Positions 14,227-21,972 of a stretch of 27,754 nt of DNA are shown piece by piece. Location of the stretch: NCBI GenBank assembly GCA_902462495.1, contig CABQCC010000007.1, forward strand, positions 1-27,754. Reading direction: 5' to 3'. Each line of letters opens with the position of its first letter. The first letter of the stretch is position 1. A model generated the notes under the pieces. The model did no database searches and was not told where the DNA came from. It was given only the letters and a program-made list of their open reading frames with translations. A program made the translations under genes and the position numbers. The DNA comes from an uncultured Eubacterium sp. GTDB taxonomy: Bacteria; Bacillota; Clostridia; Oscillospirales; Acutalibacteraceae.

Positions 14227-15382
14227 CTGCACCCTTTCCTTTGTTTTCCTGCCGTGTGGTAGGTATATACTCACCTCTGATGTAGCAAATATCGCCCTGC
14301 TCGCCTATGCTTGGCAAACCAAAAGCCTCGTTTACCATATTTGCGGTAATAAAGCCACGGTCAAAGAAGCTTGTTGCCCAAGCAATCTTTTTGTCAATGC
14401 TTAAGCCAATCAATCTGTTTGAAGTGACACGAATTTCGTTGCCGAAAACCCGTTCTTTAGCTGTAAAGGTCATATTTGTAAGCACATTTGCAAGTTGAAT
14501 GGCAAACGGCTCAATCTTGCCCTCGTAGTAAGCGTTCCACTCGTCATCGGTGAATTTATTTTGAATGATGTTTATATTCGTACCAAAATAATTAAAAACA
14601 TTATTGTTAATCAAAGCCTGCTGTTTCTCATCAACCAAATTCGTTTGTGAGTTAATCTGCTTGACATCTTCGTACTTACCGTCATAAACAATTACACCGC
14701 CGTTATTGTCAGCAGATAAATTCTGCTGTTTGAATTTTTCCCGTTCCTCATCGAGCTTTTCGGCCTTAACCACACTTGCAAGCTTCGCTAAGAATCGAAC
14801 CGAGGCACCGTTTTTGATACCCTCAACGATACCCTGATTGTTCATATTAAGAAGTTCAAGTGTCGGATAAAGTGCATTGTTTGATGAGCCGAAAAAATCG
14901 TCGCTGTACTGCATTTTGTTAAGCAGTCCGCAACGGTTAAGCTCAACCGCACCGTATTGATTGTTATTAAATCGGTACCTTAACCAATACTCGCCAAGGT
15001 CAGACTTAACAATCTCACAATTGCAGGCACGAAGCGGTAAAAAGCCCTGCACCTTTATCCCAAAATCGTCAAGCACAGGAGCAATAAAAACATTGTTGTC
15101 AACCTCGAGCATTGTTGCAATTCTGCGAATAAATTTTGATGTGTCCTGCATCGGGTTCGGCTGATATTTCAAAATATTGTTCAAAGTCGTGTTGTTACCG
15201 ACAACCTCAATTTTTAATTTGGAGCAGTTTTCCGCAAAGCTGTTGACTGCTGCACGGCACAAATCCATTTCATAAAGTGAGCCGTGATAACTTGTAAACG
15301 CAGGAATGTAACCGGGAAGCAGTTCAAAATAATTTCGCACCACTTCGGACACCCTGCGTTCTTTTCTGTTAAAAAATCCCAT
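14216..15382 (-). CDS. Portal protein, HK97 family
   Basis: A 388-aa portal (Phage_portal family) forming the dodecameric channel through which DNA enters the head. Seen in order: short N-terminus (MGFFNRKERR); CRAAVNSFAENCSKLKIEVV with the following NILKYQPNPMQDTSKFIRRI, a hallmark of HK97 portals; and the wing region PLRACNCEIVKSD. Then come the FLAKLASVVKAEKLDEEREK stem helix area and FGLPSIGEQGDICYIRGEYI near the end. It overlaps the protease start and lies 7 bases after the terminase. Confidence 0.93.
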   Translation of the reverse strand: MGFFNRKERRVSEVVRNYFELLPGYIPAFTSYHGSLYEMDLCRAAVNSFAENCSKLKIEVVGNNTTLNNILKYQPNPMQDTSKFIRRIATMLEVDNNVFIAPVLDDFGIKVQGFLPLRACNCEIVKSDLGEYWLRYRFNNNQYGAVELNRCGLLNKMQYSDDFFGSSNNALYPTLELLNMNNQGIVEGIKNGASVRFLAKLASVVKAEKLDEEREKFKQQNLSADNNGGVIVYDGKYEDVKQINSQTNLVDEKQQALINNNVFNYFGTNINIIQNKFTDDEWNAYYEGKIEPFAIQLANVLTNMTFTAKERVFGNEIRVTSNRLIGLSIDKKIAWATSFFDRGFITANMVNEAFGLPSIGEQGDICYIRGEYIPTTRQENKGKGADDE

Positions 15383-15389
15383 TTTAACC

Positions 15390-17042
15390 TCAATTCATAT
15401 TGATATAGTCATTTTTGTTATCCTGTAAAACCTTGTAAGCACAAAGAAGCGAAACGGTACCGTCAATTCTCTGTGTTCTGTCATTCGATTTAACAGGCTG
15501 AATATTGCCGTTAATATCCGTTTTGACCTTGGTATTATACAAACACCACTTGTCAATCGGATTGTTGTTATAGATAATTTTGTGAGCGTCAAAGTCTGCT
15601 CGTAAATCTTTCATCGGCTGCGAAAGAGTAAACACACCCTGTCGAACAGGTATCATTGATTTTTTACCAAACTCCGCCTTAAACTCACGGAGCAAGCTGT
15701 CATCGATATGCCAAGGGTCATAACCGATGTACACAGCGAACAAATCTTCCTGCTCCCTTAATTCCTTGAACCATTCAAGAAAAATCTTTTTGTCGCACTT
15801 ATTACCCTCACAGGTCCGCAAATAGCCCTGCTCAATCCAAAGTTCATACGGAACGGAGTCACGCTCTCGGCGATTACCGTGTTTTCTCTGTTCATCAATA
15901 ACCGCTTGCGGAATCCAATACATAGATTTAACATAAATCTTATCATCACCCGGACGCATCATAATCGCCTTTGCACTGTTAAGGTCGGTTGTATCGGCGG
16001 CATCAAATCCGCCGATGCAGTAATCAAAGGATATATCAAATGTTTCCTCGTTGTTAAGTTCTTCCCAACGAAGCCACGCCGCATCACCCGTCTGCGGAAT
16101 GTTAAAATCTTTAACCATAACCGTAGGTTTAAAGGACAAATCGTCTTTTGCACGCTGTACCATTTGCCTCATATAATCAAATGATTTAATCGTGCCGATA
16201 CCCGGGTTAGCTTTTATCCACATATCTTCCTTATCCCACTCATCAGGAGAATCAAGTTCGTAAATCATAGGAAGAAATCGCTTGTTCTCGGCTTTGCCGT
16301 CAAGAATGTTTCTTGCGTATTGATACTGTGCATCAAAAATGCCCTCTCGGATGAAGCCGTTTGTTGTAATACAAAAAAGCAACGGTTGCCGTCTTGCACC
16401 CATTGCCTGTTTAATCAAATCATATAAATCACGGTTTTTAATTGCCGCCAACTCGTCAATAATCGCACAGTGAACATCCAAGCCGTCAAGGCTGTTAGTG
16501 TTGCTTGCCAACGCCTTAATCGTTCCGAAGTTATACGGGAAATACAAATCCGTTGCACGCTTCTTAATATTCCGTGCAAGCTCCGGCGACAGCTTTCGCA
16601 TTTTGTCGCAGGCGTTAAAGCCTAACTGTGATTGGCCTCGCATTGTGGCGATATTGTAAATCTGCGGTGAACCCTCTCCGTCATTTGCAAGCATATCAAG
16701 CTCAACGGCAGATGTTTCGGTTGTTTTGCCGTTCTTTCTGCCCTCAATTATCAGCACTTCGTTGTACTGCCTCAAATTATTGTCATCAACAAACCCGAAT
16801 ATCGCTTGTAACCGTGCTTTTTGAAACAGTTCCAATTTAAGCGGAGCACCCAAGCGACCGCTCGGAATTTTACAGAACTTTTCAATAAAATCCGTGTGCC
16901 TTTTTGCAATGTCGTAATCAAAATGAAATTCCCCGGGCGAAGCAAACTGTTCAAGAAGTATCTCACTCAGCCGTTGCATTTTTTGACCGGCTATGATACT
17001 GCCGTCATAAATTCCGCTGAAATACTGTTCAAACTCTGTCAT
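15390..17042 (-). CDS. Large terminase subunit, HK97-like
   Basis: A 550-aa packaging motor with ATPase and nuclease. Walker A is GRKNGKT at residues 101-107. Walker B is AIIDE, ending at Glu197. Motif III-like FCITTNG is at 223-229. The C-terminal RNase H-like nuclease has its first metal-binding Asp in CIGGFDAAD (Asp347) and further acids in YIGYDPWHIDDSLL. Length is normal for the Terminase_1 family. ATG overlaps the small-subunit stop by 4 bases. It docks on the portal, pumps DNA using ATP and cuts the concatemer. Confidence 0.95.
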   Translation of the reverse strand: MTEFEQYFSGIYDGSIIAGQKMQRLSEILLEQFASPGEFHFDYDIAKRHTDFIEKFCKIPSGRLGAPLKLELFQKARLQAIFGFVDDNNLRQYNEVLIIEGRKNGKTTETSAVELDMLANDGEGSPQIYNIATMRGQSQLGFNACDKMRKLSPELARNIKKRATDLYFPYNFGTIKALASNTNSLDGLDVHCAIIDELAAIKNRDLYDLIKQAMGARRQPLLFCITTNGFIREGIFDAQYQYARNILDGKAENKRFLPMIYELDSPDEWDKEDMWIKANPGIGTIKSFDYMRQMVQRAKDDLSFKPTVMVKDFNIPQTGDAAWLRWEELNNEETFDISFDYCIGGFDAADTTDLNSAKAIMMRPGDDKIYVKSMYWIPQAVIDEQRKHGNRRERDSVPYELWIEQGYLRTCEGNKCDKKIFLEWFKELREQEDLFAVYIGYDPWHIDDSLLREFKAEFGKKSMIPVRQGVFTLSQPMKDLRADFDAHKIIYNNNPIDKWCLYNTKVKTDINGNIQPVKSNDRTQRIDGTVSLLCAYKVLQDNKNDYINMN

Positions 17043-17374
17043 TTATCGTTTTTGGTAATAAAATCGAGAAATTCATTTGAATTTTGCTCACTTTTCGGAA
17101 GCAAATCAACGAGCTTTGACCAAGTTGCGGCATAGTTTTTATACATTTTATCGTATTCGGTTTTTGCCGGGTTAACCTTTGTAACGGAAAATCCATTGCC
17201 ATTAATTAAAGTAACAATCATTCCGTTCTCAATAATATCTTCCATAAGAGCATCAAGAGATTTGTCCATAAATTCAAACTTTTTGAGCAACGGCTCCGCT
17301 AAAGTTTTCTTATCTTTGTCTAAACAGTTGAAAATCTTTTTAAGTTTGTTATAATTCAGTTTTTGTTTTGCCAT
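17039..17374 (-). CDS. Small terminase subunit
   Basis: A 111-aa protein directly upstream of the large subunit. It has the helical, basic N-terminus (LNYNKLKKIFNCLDKDKKTL) and the segment ENGMIVTLINGNGFSVTKVN, followed by YDKMYKNYAATWSKLVDLLP. This layout is seen in P27-like small terminases. It should recognise the packaging site and regulate the motor. The Shine-Dalgarno GGAG lies in the loop of a possible 7-bp hairpin (17378-17396). Confidence 0.78.
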   Translation of the reverse strand: MAKQKLNYNKLKKIFNCLDKDKKTLAEPLLKKFEFMDKSLDALMEDIIENGMIVTLINGNGFSVTKVNPAKTEYDKMYKNYAATWSKLVDLLPKSEQNSNEFLDFITKNDK

Positions 17375-17494
17375 ATCACTTTAAACTCCTTAAAGTTTAT
17401 ACCCCCTTCGCGTAAAATTTTTTCACTCGTCAAAAAAGCAGTCCACCCCAACGGTCTCCATAGGGTATAAGTTCAAAATTGAAATAGGGGGGTG
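17375..17494. other. cos: Non-coding gap between HNH and small terminase, candidate cos region
   Basis: No gene fits in these 120 bases. They contain runs of C/G unusual for this AT-rich DNA (CCCCCTTCGCG, CCACCCCAACGG, GGGGGGTGTCAGCG). In HK97-type phages with an HNH gene next to the terminase, the cohesive-end site usually lies here. The cut position cannot be read from the sequence. Confidence 0.4.
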
Positions 17495-17830
17495 TCAGCG
17501 TTTGTCATTCGGAATCGGCATACCGTTTGAATCGAATAAAACCACGGCGGATTTTTTCTTATTGCCTTTGCCGATACCGTGACCGTCAAATCTGTCGTGA
17601 CATTCCTTGCACACATACTCAAGGTTACAATGATTAAGTGTTACATCAGGGTTGCTGATGTTAAGCGGAGTCAACATAATCTTATGATGAACTATATAGC
17701 CAAGCCTCTCGTGGCACTCCTCACAATAGCCGCCGTCAATGTTAATACGCTTATCAATATAAGCCTGTCGGCAAGCCTGCCACCTCTTGCTTTTATAAAA
17801 GCTTTTAGCATATCCTTTAATGTTAATCAC
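17495..17830 (-). CDS. HNH endonuclease of the packaging module
   Basis: A 111-aa nuclease. The fold is visible as GYAKSFYKSKRWQACRQAYI, then GGYCEECHERLGYIVHHKIM with the HH catalytic pair and first CxxC. Next come ISNPDVTLNHCNLEYVCKEC, which carries the Asn and second CxxC, and HDRF. Such HNH proteins beside the terminase assist terminase cutting at cos in related phages. The frame is open 26 codons further, but that stretch is a strong terminator, so GTG 17830 is preferred although its ribosome site is poor. An Arg/Lys-rich tail follows. It is the first late gene. Confidence 0.85.
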   Translation of the reverse strand: MINIKGYAKSFYKSKRWQACRQAYIDKRINIDGGYCEECHERLGYIVHHKIMLTPLNISNPDVTLNHCNLEYVCKECHDRFDGHGIGKGNKKKSAVVLFDSNGMPIPNDKR

Positions 17831-17832
17831 CG

Positions 17833-17873
17833 CCCAAAAAGAAACAGACACACCCGGAGTGGATGTGTCTGTT
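17833..17873 (-). terminator. Terminator of the early operon
   Basis: A perfect 10-bp stem (AACAGACACA 17843-17852 / TGTGTCTGTT 17864-17873) with an 11-base loop. On the minus strand a T-rich run (TTTCTTTTT) follows. The plus strand has no T-run, so it works one way. It separates early from late genes and lies downstream of the candidate late promoter, so late transcription must read through it or start below it. Confidence 0.88.
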
Positions 17874-17913
17874 GAGGAGTAACAACAGCCCTTATGTGAC
17901 TTTTGCAATTTTA

Positions 17914-17926
17914 ACTATAGCACACT
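17914..17926 (-). promoter_or_regulatory. Candidate late promoter -10 element
   Basis: On the minus strand AGTGTGCTATAGT contains an extended -10 (TGCTATAGT) and starts right after the stop of the activator gene. No -35 hexamer is at the expected distance, as expected for an activator-dependent promoter. The same 13 bases form the -10 region of the cro promoter (25042-25054). Confidence 0.5.
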
Positions 17927-18319
17927 TTAGGCGGGAATTGTGGGAAACTTTTTAAAATACCGTTTTATTTTTTTTGAAACTGTTGTTCTCTCCTGATTAT
18001 TTCTTCGTGCAATCCGATTCCAACTCCAGCCTCGGCAGTATTTCAAAATGCAAATTTCTTTAGTCTCGGCATTTGAAATTGAATTGATATATCGGTTTAA
18101 CGCTTCAATCTCTGCCTTGTCTTGGTAATACTGCTCTTGCAATTCAAGATTATTAATTGCAAGTGCCGGCGTTACATCAGACACCTTACCGCTTTGAACT
18201 GCCGTTCCAAATCCTGTGCTTGGTATGTAAGCAGTATAGTCGCCCTGCTCATACTCCGACATTCGCTTTTTAATCTTTATATAATTTTCAAGTCGGCATT
18301 GTATCGTCTGATTTATCAT
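17927..18319 (-). CDS. Late transcription activator, ArpU/RinA-like
   Basis: A 130-aa protein at the end of the early operon, just before the packaging genes, the standard place of late-gene activators in Gram-positive phages. The C-terminal part has a sigma-70 region 4-like HTH: ETKEICILKYCRGWSWNRIA, then NNQERTTVSKKIKRYFKKF. The N-terminal half is charged and helical, including ELQEQYYQDKAEIEALNRYI. It most likely binds upstream of the late promoter and recruits RNA polymerase. AAGGTGA precedes ATG 18319. It overlaps the upstream gene by 32 bases. Confidence 0.82.
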   Translation of the reverse strand: MINQTIQCRLENYIKIKKRMSEYEQGDYTAYIPSTGFGTAVQSGKVSDVTPALAINNLELQEQYYQDKAEIEALNRYINSISNAETKEICILKYCRGWSWNRIARRNNQERTTVSKKIKRYFKKFPTIPA

Positions 18320-18641
18320 TTTTAATCACCTTATAACCGCAAATTGGACAAACTTCAAACTTCTTTTCATTATTATTAACAATGATTTGAGCACAAATTT
18401 TCAGTTTAAGATTTTCATCATTAAGCCTTTTGTTTTCATTTTCAAACTTATAATTCTGTGAATACAGCTCGTTGTTTTCTTTTTCAATTTCATCAAGCCT
18501 GCTGCACAACCTTTTGTTATATTCCTGTAGATGATTATATCTCGCTTTTTCAACCATTCTGTCTTGTTCTCTGCAATATATGATAATCATACCAGCAAAC
18601 AACAAGGCAAAGCAAATTCCAAATGCTATTTTGTAAAACAT
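18288..18641 (-). CDS. Membrane-anchored coiled-coil protein with C-terminal CxxC
   Basis: A 117-aa protein: an N-terminal transmembrane helix (KIAFGICFALLFAGMIIIYC), then a coiled coil of about 60 residues rich in Glu, Asn and Leu. A short C-terminal piece contains FEVCPICGYKVIK, half of a zinc ribbon. The longer frame overlaps its neighbour by 38 bases. ATG 18641 with GAGGAG upstream and a 4-base gap is preferred. No known family recognised. Possibly an accessory or superinfection protein of the membrane. Confidence 0.7.
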   Translation of the reverse strand: MFYKIAFGICFALLFAGMIIIYCREQDRMVEKARYNHLQEYNKRLCSRLDEIEKENNELYSQNYKFENENKRLNDENLKLKICAQIIVNNNEKKFEVCPICGYKVIKNDKSDDTMPT

Positions 18642-18645
18642 TTTT

Positions 18646-19068
18646 TTACTCCTCTTTTCTTTTAAAATTTCCGCATCCGTCAACCTCAGGGAAAGATTTC
18701 ATCTTCGTCAACAAAATCTTTGCATCTATTGTCGAAAAAGCACAATCACCACAGCGGCGGAATGCCTTATCCATTTTGCAGCCGCATTCAGGGCAATAAT
18801 TGTAAAATCCGCTCTCATCATCAAAACAATCAGTATGTCCACAAGCAGAACATTTACAATCCACATGTCCTAAATCGCCTCCGACTATTATCCAATGAGC
18901 ACGTAACTCTATATCAGCTGTCGGTTCTTTCTTGATTATATTAATTATATAATTGCTTACATCCAATATTGCCTGACCCACTTCTTTTGCTATAGAGCGT
19001 GGTCCGCTCACAGTAGCACTGATTTGTACATCTTCAAGCAATTTATCTCTGTCAATTAAATCAGCCAT
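18646..19068 (-). CDS. Zinc-ribbon protein of the phage early region
   Basis: A 140-aa protein. N-terminus MADLIDRDKLLEDV and the motif KKEPTADIELRAHWIIVGGD are typical of small proteins common in phages of gut Clostridia. A zinc ribbon follows, with CKCSACGH and NYCPECGCKMD (four Cys pairs). The tail has more cysteines (RRCGDCAF and DGCGNF). ATG 19068 is 8 bases after GGAG; the longer GTG start has no room for a ribosome site. Function unknown. Confidence 0.75.
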   Translation of the reverse strand: MADLIDRDKLLEDVQISATVSGPRSIAKEVGQAILDVSNYIINIIKKEPTADIELRAHWIIVGGDLGHVDCKCSACGHTDCFDDESGFYNYCPECGCKMDKAFRRCGDCAFSTIDAKILLTKMKSFPEVDGCGNFKRKEE

Positions 19069-19083
19069 TCCACTCACTCCTTT

Positions 19084-19551
19084 TTAATATTTTACATCTT
19101 TGTGACCGAAATACAGCCACCACCGTTTTACATTGCCATTTATCGCTTGCTCTTTTAATTCCTTAATCTTTTTATTATTGCTTTGATAAGTTTTAATTTG
19201 TGCTTTAACCAAAGCGTCGCTTTTCAGTTCAGGATAAAGAGAAACCAGCTGCATATAACTATCAGGCTTTACCTCTGTAAAAATATCTTTTTCGTGTTGT
19301 TGATAAGCAGTTACAGCCGTTTCAATCTGCTGTTCAATTTTGGTATTCTCCTGCTCGTACATTTCTACTTTTTGGTCAATAACGCTCAAATTTGAAACTT
19401 GAGCAGTTAAACTAATCACTGCAATAATACAAATAGCAAGCGGTATTGTACCTAAGAAAACGCCAAGTAGTCCGTCATAATTCCCGTTTATATCCACAAA
19501 CCACGAAATAACACACCAGATTAACAAAATCGCTAAAATAACAATAATCAC
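19084..19551 (-). CDS. Membrane protein with coiled-coil region
   Basis: 155 aa with two hydrophobic N-terminal segments (IIVILAILLIWCVISWFVDI and VFLGTIPLAICIIAVISLTA). They are followed by a coiled-coil-like soluble part (VIDQKVEMYEQENTKIEQQI and onward) and a C-terminal KRWWLYFGHKD. It would be anchored with both termini on one side and the coil outward or in the cytoplasm. ATGA overlap with the zinc-ribbon gene upstream. No homologue recognised. Membrane-bound early proteins can act in superinfection exclusion, but there is no direct evidence here. Confidence 0.68.
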   Translation of the reverse strand: MIIVILAILLIWCVISWFVDINGNYDGLLGVFLGTIPLAICIIAVISLTAQVSNLSVIDQKVEMYEQENTKIEQQIETAVTAYQQHEKDIFTEVKPDSYMQLVSLYPELKSDALVKAQIKTYQSNNKKIKELKEQAINGNVKRWWLYFGHKDVKY

Positions 19552-19841
19552 TTAATATCACTCCAATCTAAAGCCTGTCCGCATTTGTCACAATACTGTT
19601 GTTTTCTTCCTGCAATTAAATCACCGTCAAGTTTTGAGATTATATGATTTCTGCAATACGGGCAGAAAAAGTATTGACAATCTACATAATGATAAATTTC
19701 ACTATCCACTATTAGCTTTTTAGGTATCTGCTTTTCAAGTGCTTCTTTAATAGTCCGCAAGTTCTCTTGTGTTGTTGGTATTCTATCGTTGTCACATTCC
19801 AAGCAATAGTCTATACTTTCAATAATTTTTTTTATTGTCAT
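19548..19841 (-). CDS. Small zinc-ribbon protein
   Basis: A 97-aa protein with a C-terminal zinc ribbon: Cys pairs in FFCPYCRNHI and YCDKCGQALDW. The N-terminal half is helical (MTIKKIIESIDYCLECDNDR, then LRTIKEALEKQIPKKLI). Overlaps by ATGA with both neighbours. Function unknown. Such ribbons in phage early genes often mediate protein or nucleic acid contact. Confidence 0.72.
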   Translation of the reverse strand: MTIKKIIESIDYCLECDNDRIPTTQENLRTIKEALEKQIPKKLIVDSEIYHYVDCQYFFCPYCRNHIISKLDGDLIAGRKQQYCDKCGQALDWSDIK

Positions 19842-20056
19842 TCCTCTACCTCGCTTTCAAGCCATTTTTCCTTACACCTAATGCAAGTCCAATAATCACT
19901 AACTAATTTGTCGTTCCCTTTGCATCCGCATAACGGGTTATTATACCGATAAGGGCAACAAATATTTTGAAATATTATTGACTCTTCCGTTGCTCCACCG
20001 TCATCAGCAGGATGTTTTCCTTGTAGAGCAAGAATGAGTGCTTCTCTATTTGTCAT
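19838..20056 (-). CDS. Small Cys-rich protein
   Basis: A 72-aa protein starting MTNREALILALQGKHPADDG. It is followed by a Cys-rich part (CCPYRYNNPLCGCKG and YWTCIRCKEKWLESEVEE) that could bind zinc. The start at ATG 20056 has AAAGGAG upstream. The frame is open 7 codons earlier but without a ribosome site. The motif REALILALQGKHPAD occurs in small proteins of clostridial phages; no known role. Confidence 0.75.
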   Translation of the reverse strand: MTNREALILALQGKHPADDGGATEESIIFQNICCPYRYNNPLCGCKGNDKLVSDYWTCIRCKEKWLESEVEE

Positions 20057-20133
20057 TCTTTGTTCTCCTTTACCCATTCAAATACCCACGCAGGTAAGAA
20101 AATGTTATAGTCTTTTAACGCTTGTAGCCTCAT
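20053..20133 (-). CDS. Possible 26-aa micro-protein
   Basis: A tiny frame that exactly fills the gap between two genes, with ATGA overlaps at both ends (20130-20133 and 20053-20056). Translation: MRLQALKDYNIFLPAWVFEW then VKENKE. The ribosome site is weak, so it would depend on coupling. It could be a chance frame; the exact overlaps at both ends are the only support. Confidence 0.35.
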   Translation of the reverse strand: MRLQALKDYNIFLPAWVFEWVKENKE

Positions 20134-20294
20134 ACTTCTAACGGATAAAAAAATTTTTTTTCAATCAACAAGTTAACTGCTTCTTTGACCGCTTCTTTTT
20201 TCATCATTCCATTTACATAAACAGCACCAGGATTTAAGTTAATGTATTCCTCAAGAAAGTTTTGTATTTTTCTGTTATATGGTGTGTCGGTCAT
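20130..20294 (-). CDS. 54-aa hypothetical early protein
   Basis: ATG 20294 overlaps the stop of the gene upstream (ATGA) and has GAGGTGA upstream. The product is TDTPYNRKIQNFLEEYINLN, PGAVYVNGMMKKEAVKEAVN, LLIEKKFFYPLEV: a compact helical protein ending with a hydrophobic strand. It fills an otherwise empty 0.2-kb gap in a tightly packed operon, which supports that it is real. Family not recognised. Confidence 0.72.
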   Translation of the reverse strand: MTDTPYNRKIQNFLEEYINLNPGAVYVNGMMKKEAVKEAVNLLIEKKFFYPLEV

Positions 20295-20770
20295 TCTGTC
20301 ACCTCAACTAATATGTATTTGCCGTCTTTGGTTTTATAAGGCATTTCGCCCCTTTCATTTATTCGATTTGTTCCATTTAAATTTGAATAAAGGCAGTAAT
20401 GAGCACCCCAATGATATTCACATTTATAGCATATCCCTTTTCTACACCACTCCGATACAGTCATAGCCCTAAGCTTACGCCTTCGCTTTGGATAAGTGGA
20501 AAACGGTGACTTGACAATTACACCTTTGAGGTCCTGCTGCAAGATTGATTTAATTAATAAAGCATTCGCCCTTGAATTAACAATCATCATTAATTGGTCA
20601 TTTTCATAAATCCCATAATCGCACATTACACTTTCAACTTTAAATGTAATGGGATTGTTCACTTTTTCAATATCCTTAAAGCCTTTGTGTTTGCAAAAGT
20701 CAAAAGAATGACAAATTCCGAATGTGTCTTTACTGGCACAATCCTTATCAGAATTACATATTGCTGTCAT
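20291..20770 (-). CDS. Cys-rich hypothetical protein
   Basis: 159 aa. Cysteines are grouped at the N-terminus (CNSDKDCASKDTFGICHSFD, FCKHKG) and again at the C-terminus (WCRKGICYKCEYHWGAHYCL), so two zinc-binding sites are plausible. Between them is a basic stretch, YPKRRRKLRAMTV, that could touch nucleic acid. ATG 20770 follows AAAGGAG by 5 bases and is chosen over ATGs at 20791 and 20785. It overlaps the upstream gene by 17 bases. Function unknown. Confidence 0.68.
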   Translation of the reverse strand: MTAICNSDKDCASKDTFGICHSFDFCKHKGFKDIEKVNNPITFKVESVMCDYGIYENDQLMMIVNSRANALLIKSILQQDLKGVIVKSPFSTYPKRRRKLRAMTVSEWCRKGICYKCEYHWGAHYCLYSNLNGTNRINERGEMPYKTKDGKYILVEVTE

Positions 20771-21065
20771 AATTACTCCTTTCATGTTCAAGCCTTTTCT
20801 TGAACCAGCTGTTGTTTTTCATAATTTCCTCAAACTTCAATCGTCGAGCTGTGTCATCATAAAGCGGTTTGTCCGTTTCGATTTCTCCGGCACTCCATAA
20901 TTGTTTGAATCTCTGCCACTGCTCTTGTATGTAAGGGTGATTAATATTAATCTCATAGCCGTATCGGTTATTTTTGTTTAGCAATCGCTCTTGCTTGTGT
21001 TCAAGCTGAACAAGAGTTTCTCTCAGCCTTGCCCTCTGCCATTCGCCTGATGAAGCCTTACTCAT
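20754..21065 (-). CDS. Small helical protein after the helicase loader
   Basis: 103 aa, charged and mostly helical (RARLRETLVQLEHKQERLLN, EQWQRFKQLWSAGEIETDKP, EEIMKNNSWFKKRLEHERSN). ATG 21065 lies 1 base after the stop of the DnaC-like gene. An in-frame start at 21116 would overlap that gene by 50 bases with no ribosome site. It lies in the replication module and may be a partner of the helicase loader, by position only. Confidence 0.6.
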   Translation of the reverse strand: MSKASSGEWQRARLRETLVQLEHKQERLLNKNNRYGYEININHPYIQEQWQRFKQLWSAGEIETDKPLYDDTARRLKFEEIMKNNSWFKKRLEHERSNYDSNM

Positions 21066-21066
21066 A

Positions 21067-21963
21067 TTACTGCACCGGATTAAGTCTGTAATTATGAGTC
21101 TTATCGTGGACGACATAACAGTTCGCTATGATTCTTTCGTCCAACAGCTTATACTTGGACGACGGATTTTCAAGCGCTTCTTTTGTTATGTTAGAAGTGA
21201 AACAAGTCAGCAAGCCTCGTTTAATTCTCAATTCGTACAAATCCTGAAGCATAGCAATTCCGTAATCGGTAAGCTGTTCTTCGTTATAATCATCAATGAA
21301 CAGCACCTTGCAACTGCCTAAATCCTCAAACTCTCTTTTGTCCTCGATTTTTGACAAAGCAGTAATTTGAAATTGTTGCATAAAACGGACATCAACCCCA
21401 CGGTCAAGCAAAGCATTTGCCAAGCACATTGCCGCAACGGTTTTTCCTGCTCCTGCCGTTCCGCAGAACATCAAGCCTTTTTTCTCTTTGACACGGTCAG
21501 CATAAGACGAATAATAGCCTGCTGCCTTATCAATGAATTTATTTTGCTCATACTTGTCAAATCTCACCTTTTCCATTTCGGTATTACGGATGAAAACACC
21601 GTTACACATATAGCCCCAGCATTTCAATTTGTTTTCGGCAATTTTCTTTTGAAGCTCGGCTCTTTTCGATTCAGCTTTATAACTGTTTTCTCTACATTTG
21701 CACAAGCAAGGAACTTTTTGAGGATTTCCGTTTTCGTCAACGAATATGTAATCTCTCTGTTCAACAGGTGCAATCCCGTTTATATCGATTATTTGAGTTT
21801 TTGGCATAAAAGGATAAAATTCTTTGGGCGTATTACAAACACCGCAATGCAGAGTCGAAAGGCTTTCATCGCCGTAAAACGAAGCATAATAATCACCATC
21901 GGCAAAGTTTGCAACCTTATCATTGCCGGCACGACATAAATTTTCTAAAATCTTTTCAAACAT
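21067..21963 (-). CDS. DnaC/IstB-like helicase loader ATPase
   Basis: A 298-aa AAA+ protein that would load the host replicative helicase at the phage origin. The N-terminal third has cysteines suited to a zinc site (HCGVC near 40, CLCKC near 87). The ATPase domain has Walker A GTAGAGKT (about 168-175), Walker B KVLFIDD (about 219-225) and sensor-type CFTSNITKEAL. No primase or helicase is encoded, which fits dependence on host DnaB. ATG 21963 with AAGGAG five bases upstream is preferred to the GTG two codons earlier. It is directly downstream of the initiator gene. Confidence 0.9.
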   Translation of the reverse strand: MFEKILENLCRAGNDKVANFADGDYYASFYGDESLSTLHCGVCNTPKEFYPFMPKTQIIDINGIAPVEQRDYIFVDENGNPQKVPCLCKCRENSYKAESKRAELQKKIAENKLKCWGYMCNGVFIRNTEMEKVRFDKYEQNKFIDKAAGYYSSYADRVKEKKGLMFCGTAGAGKTVAAMCLANALLDRGVDVRFMQQFQITALSKIEDKREFEDLGSCKVLFIDDYNEEQLTDYGIAMLQDLYELRIKRGLLTCFTSNITKEALENPSSKYKLLDERIIANCYVVHDKTHNYRLNPVQ

Positions 21964-21972
21964 AAGCACTCC

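Noticed and set aside
17831..17908. Longer N-terminus of the HNH protein (26 extra codons).
   Set aside because: This stretch is the early terminator hairpin; translation of it is unlikely and HNH homology begins after GTG 17830.
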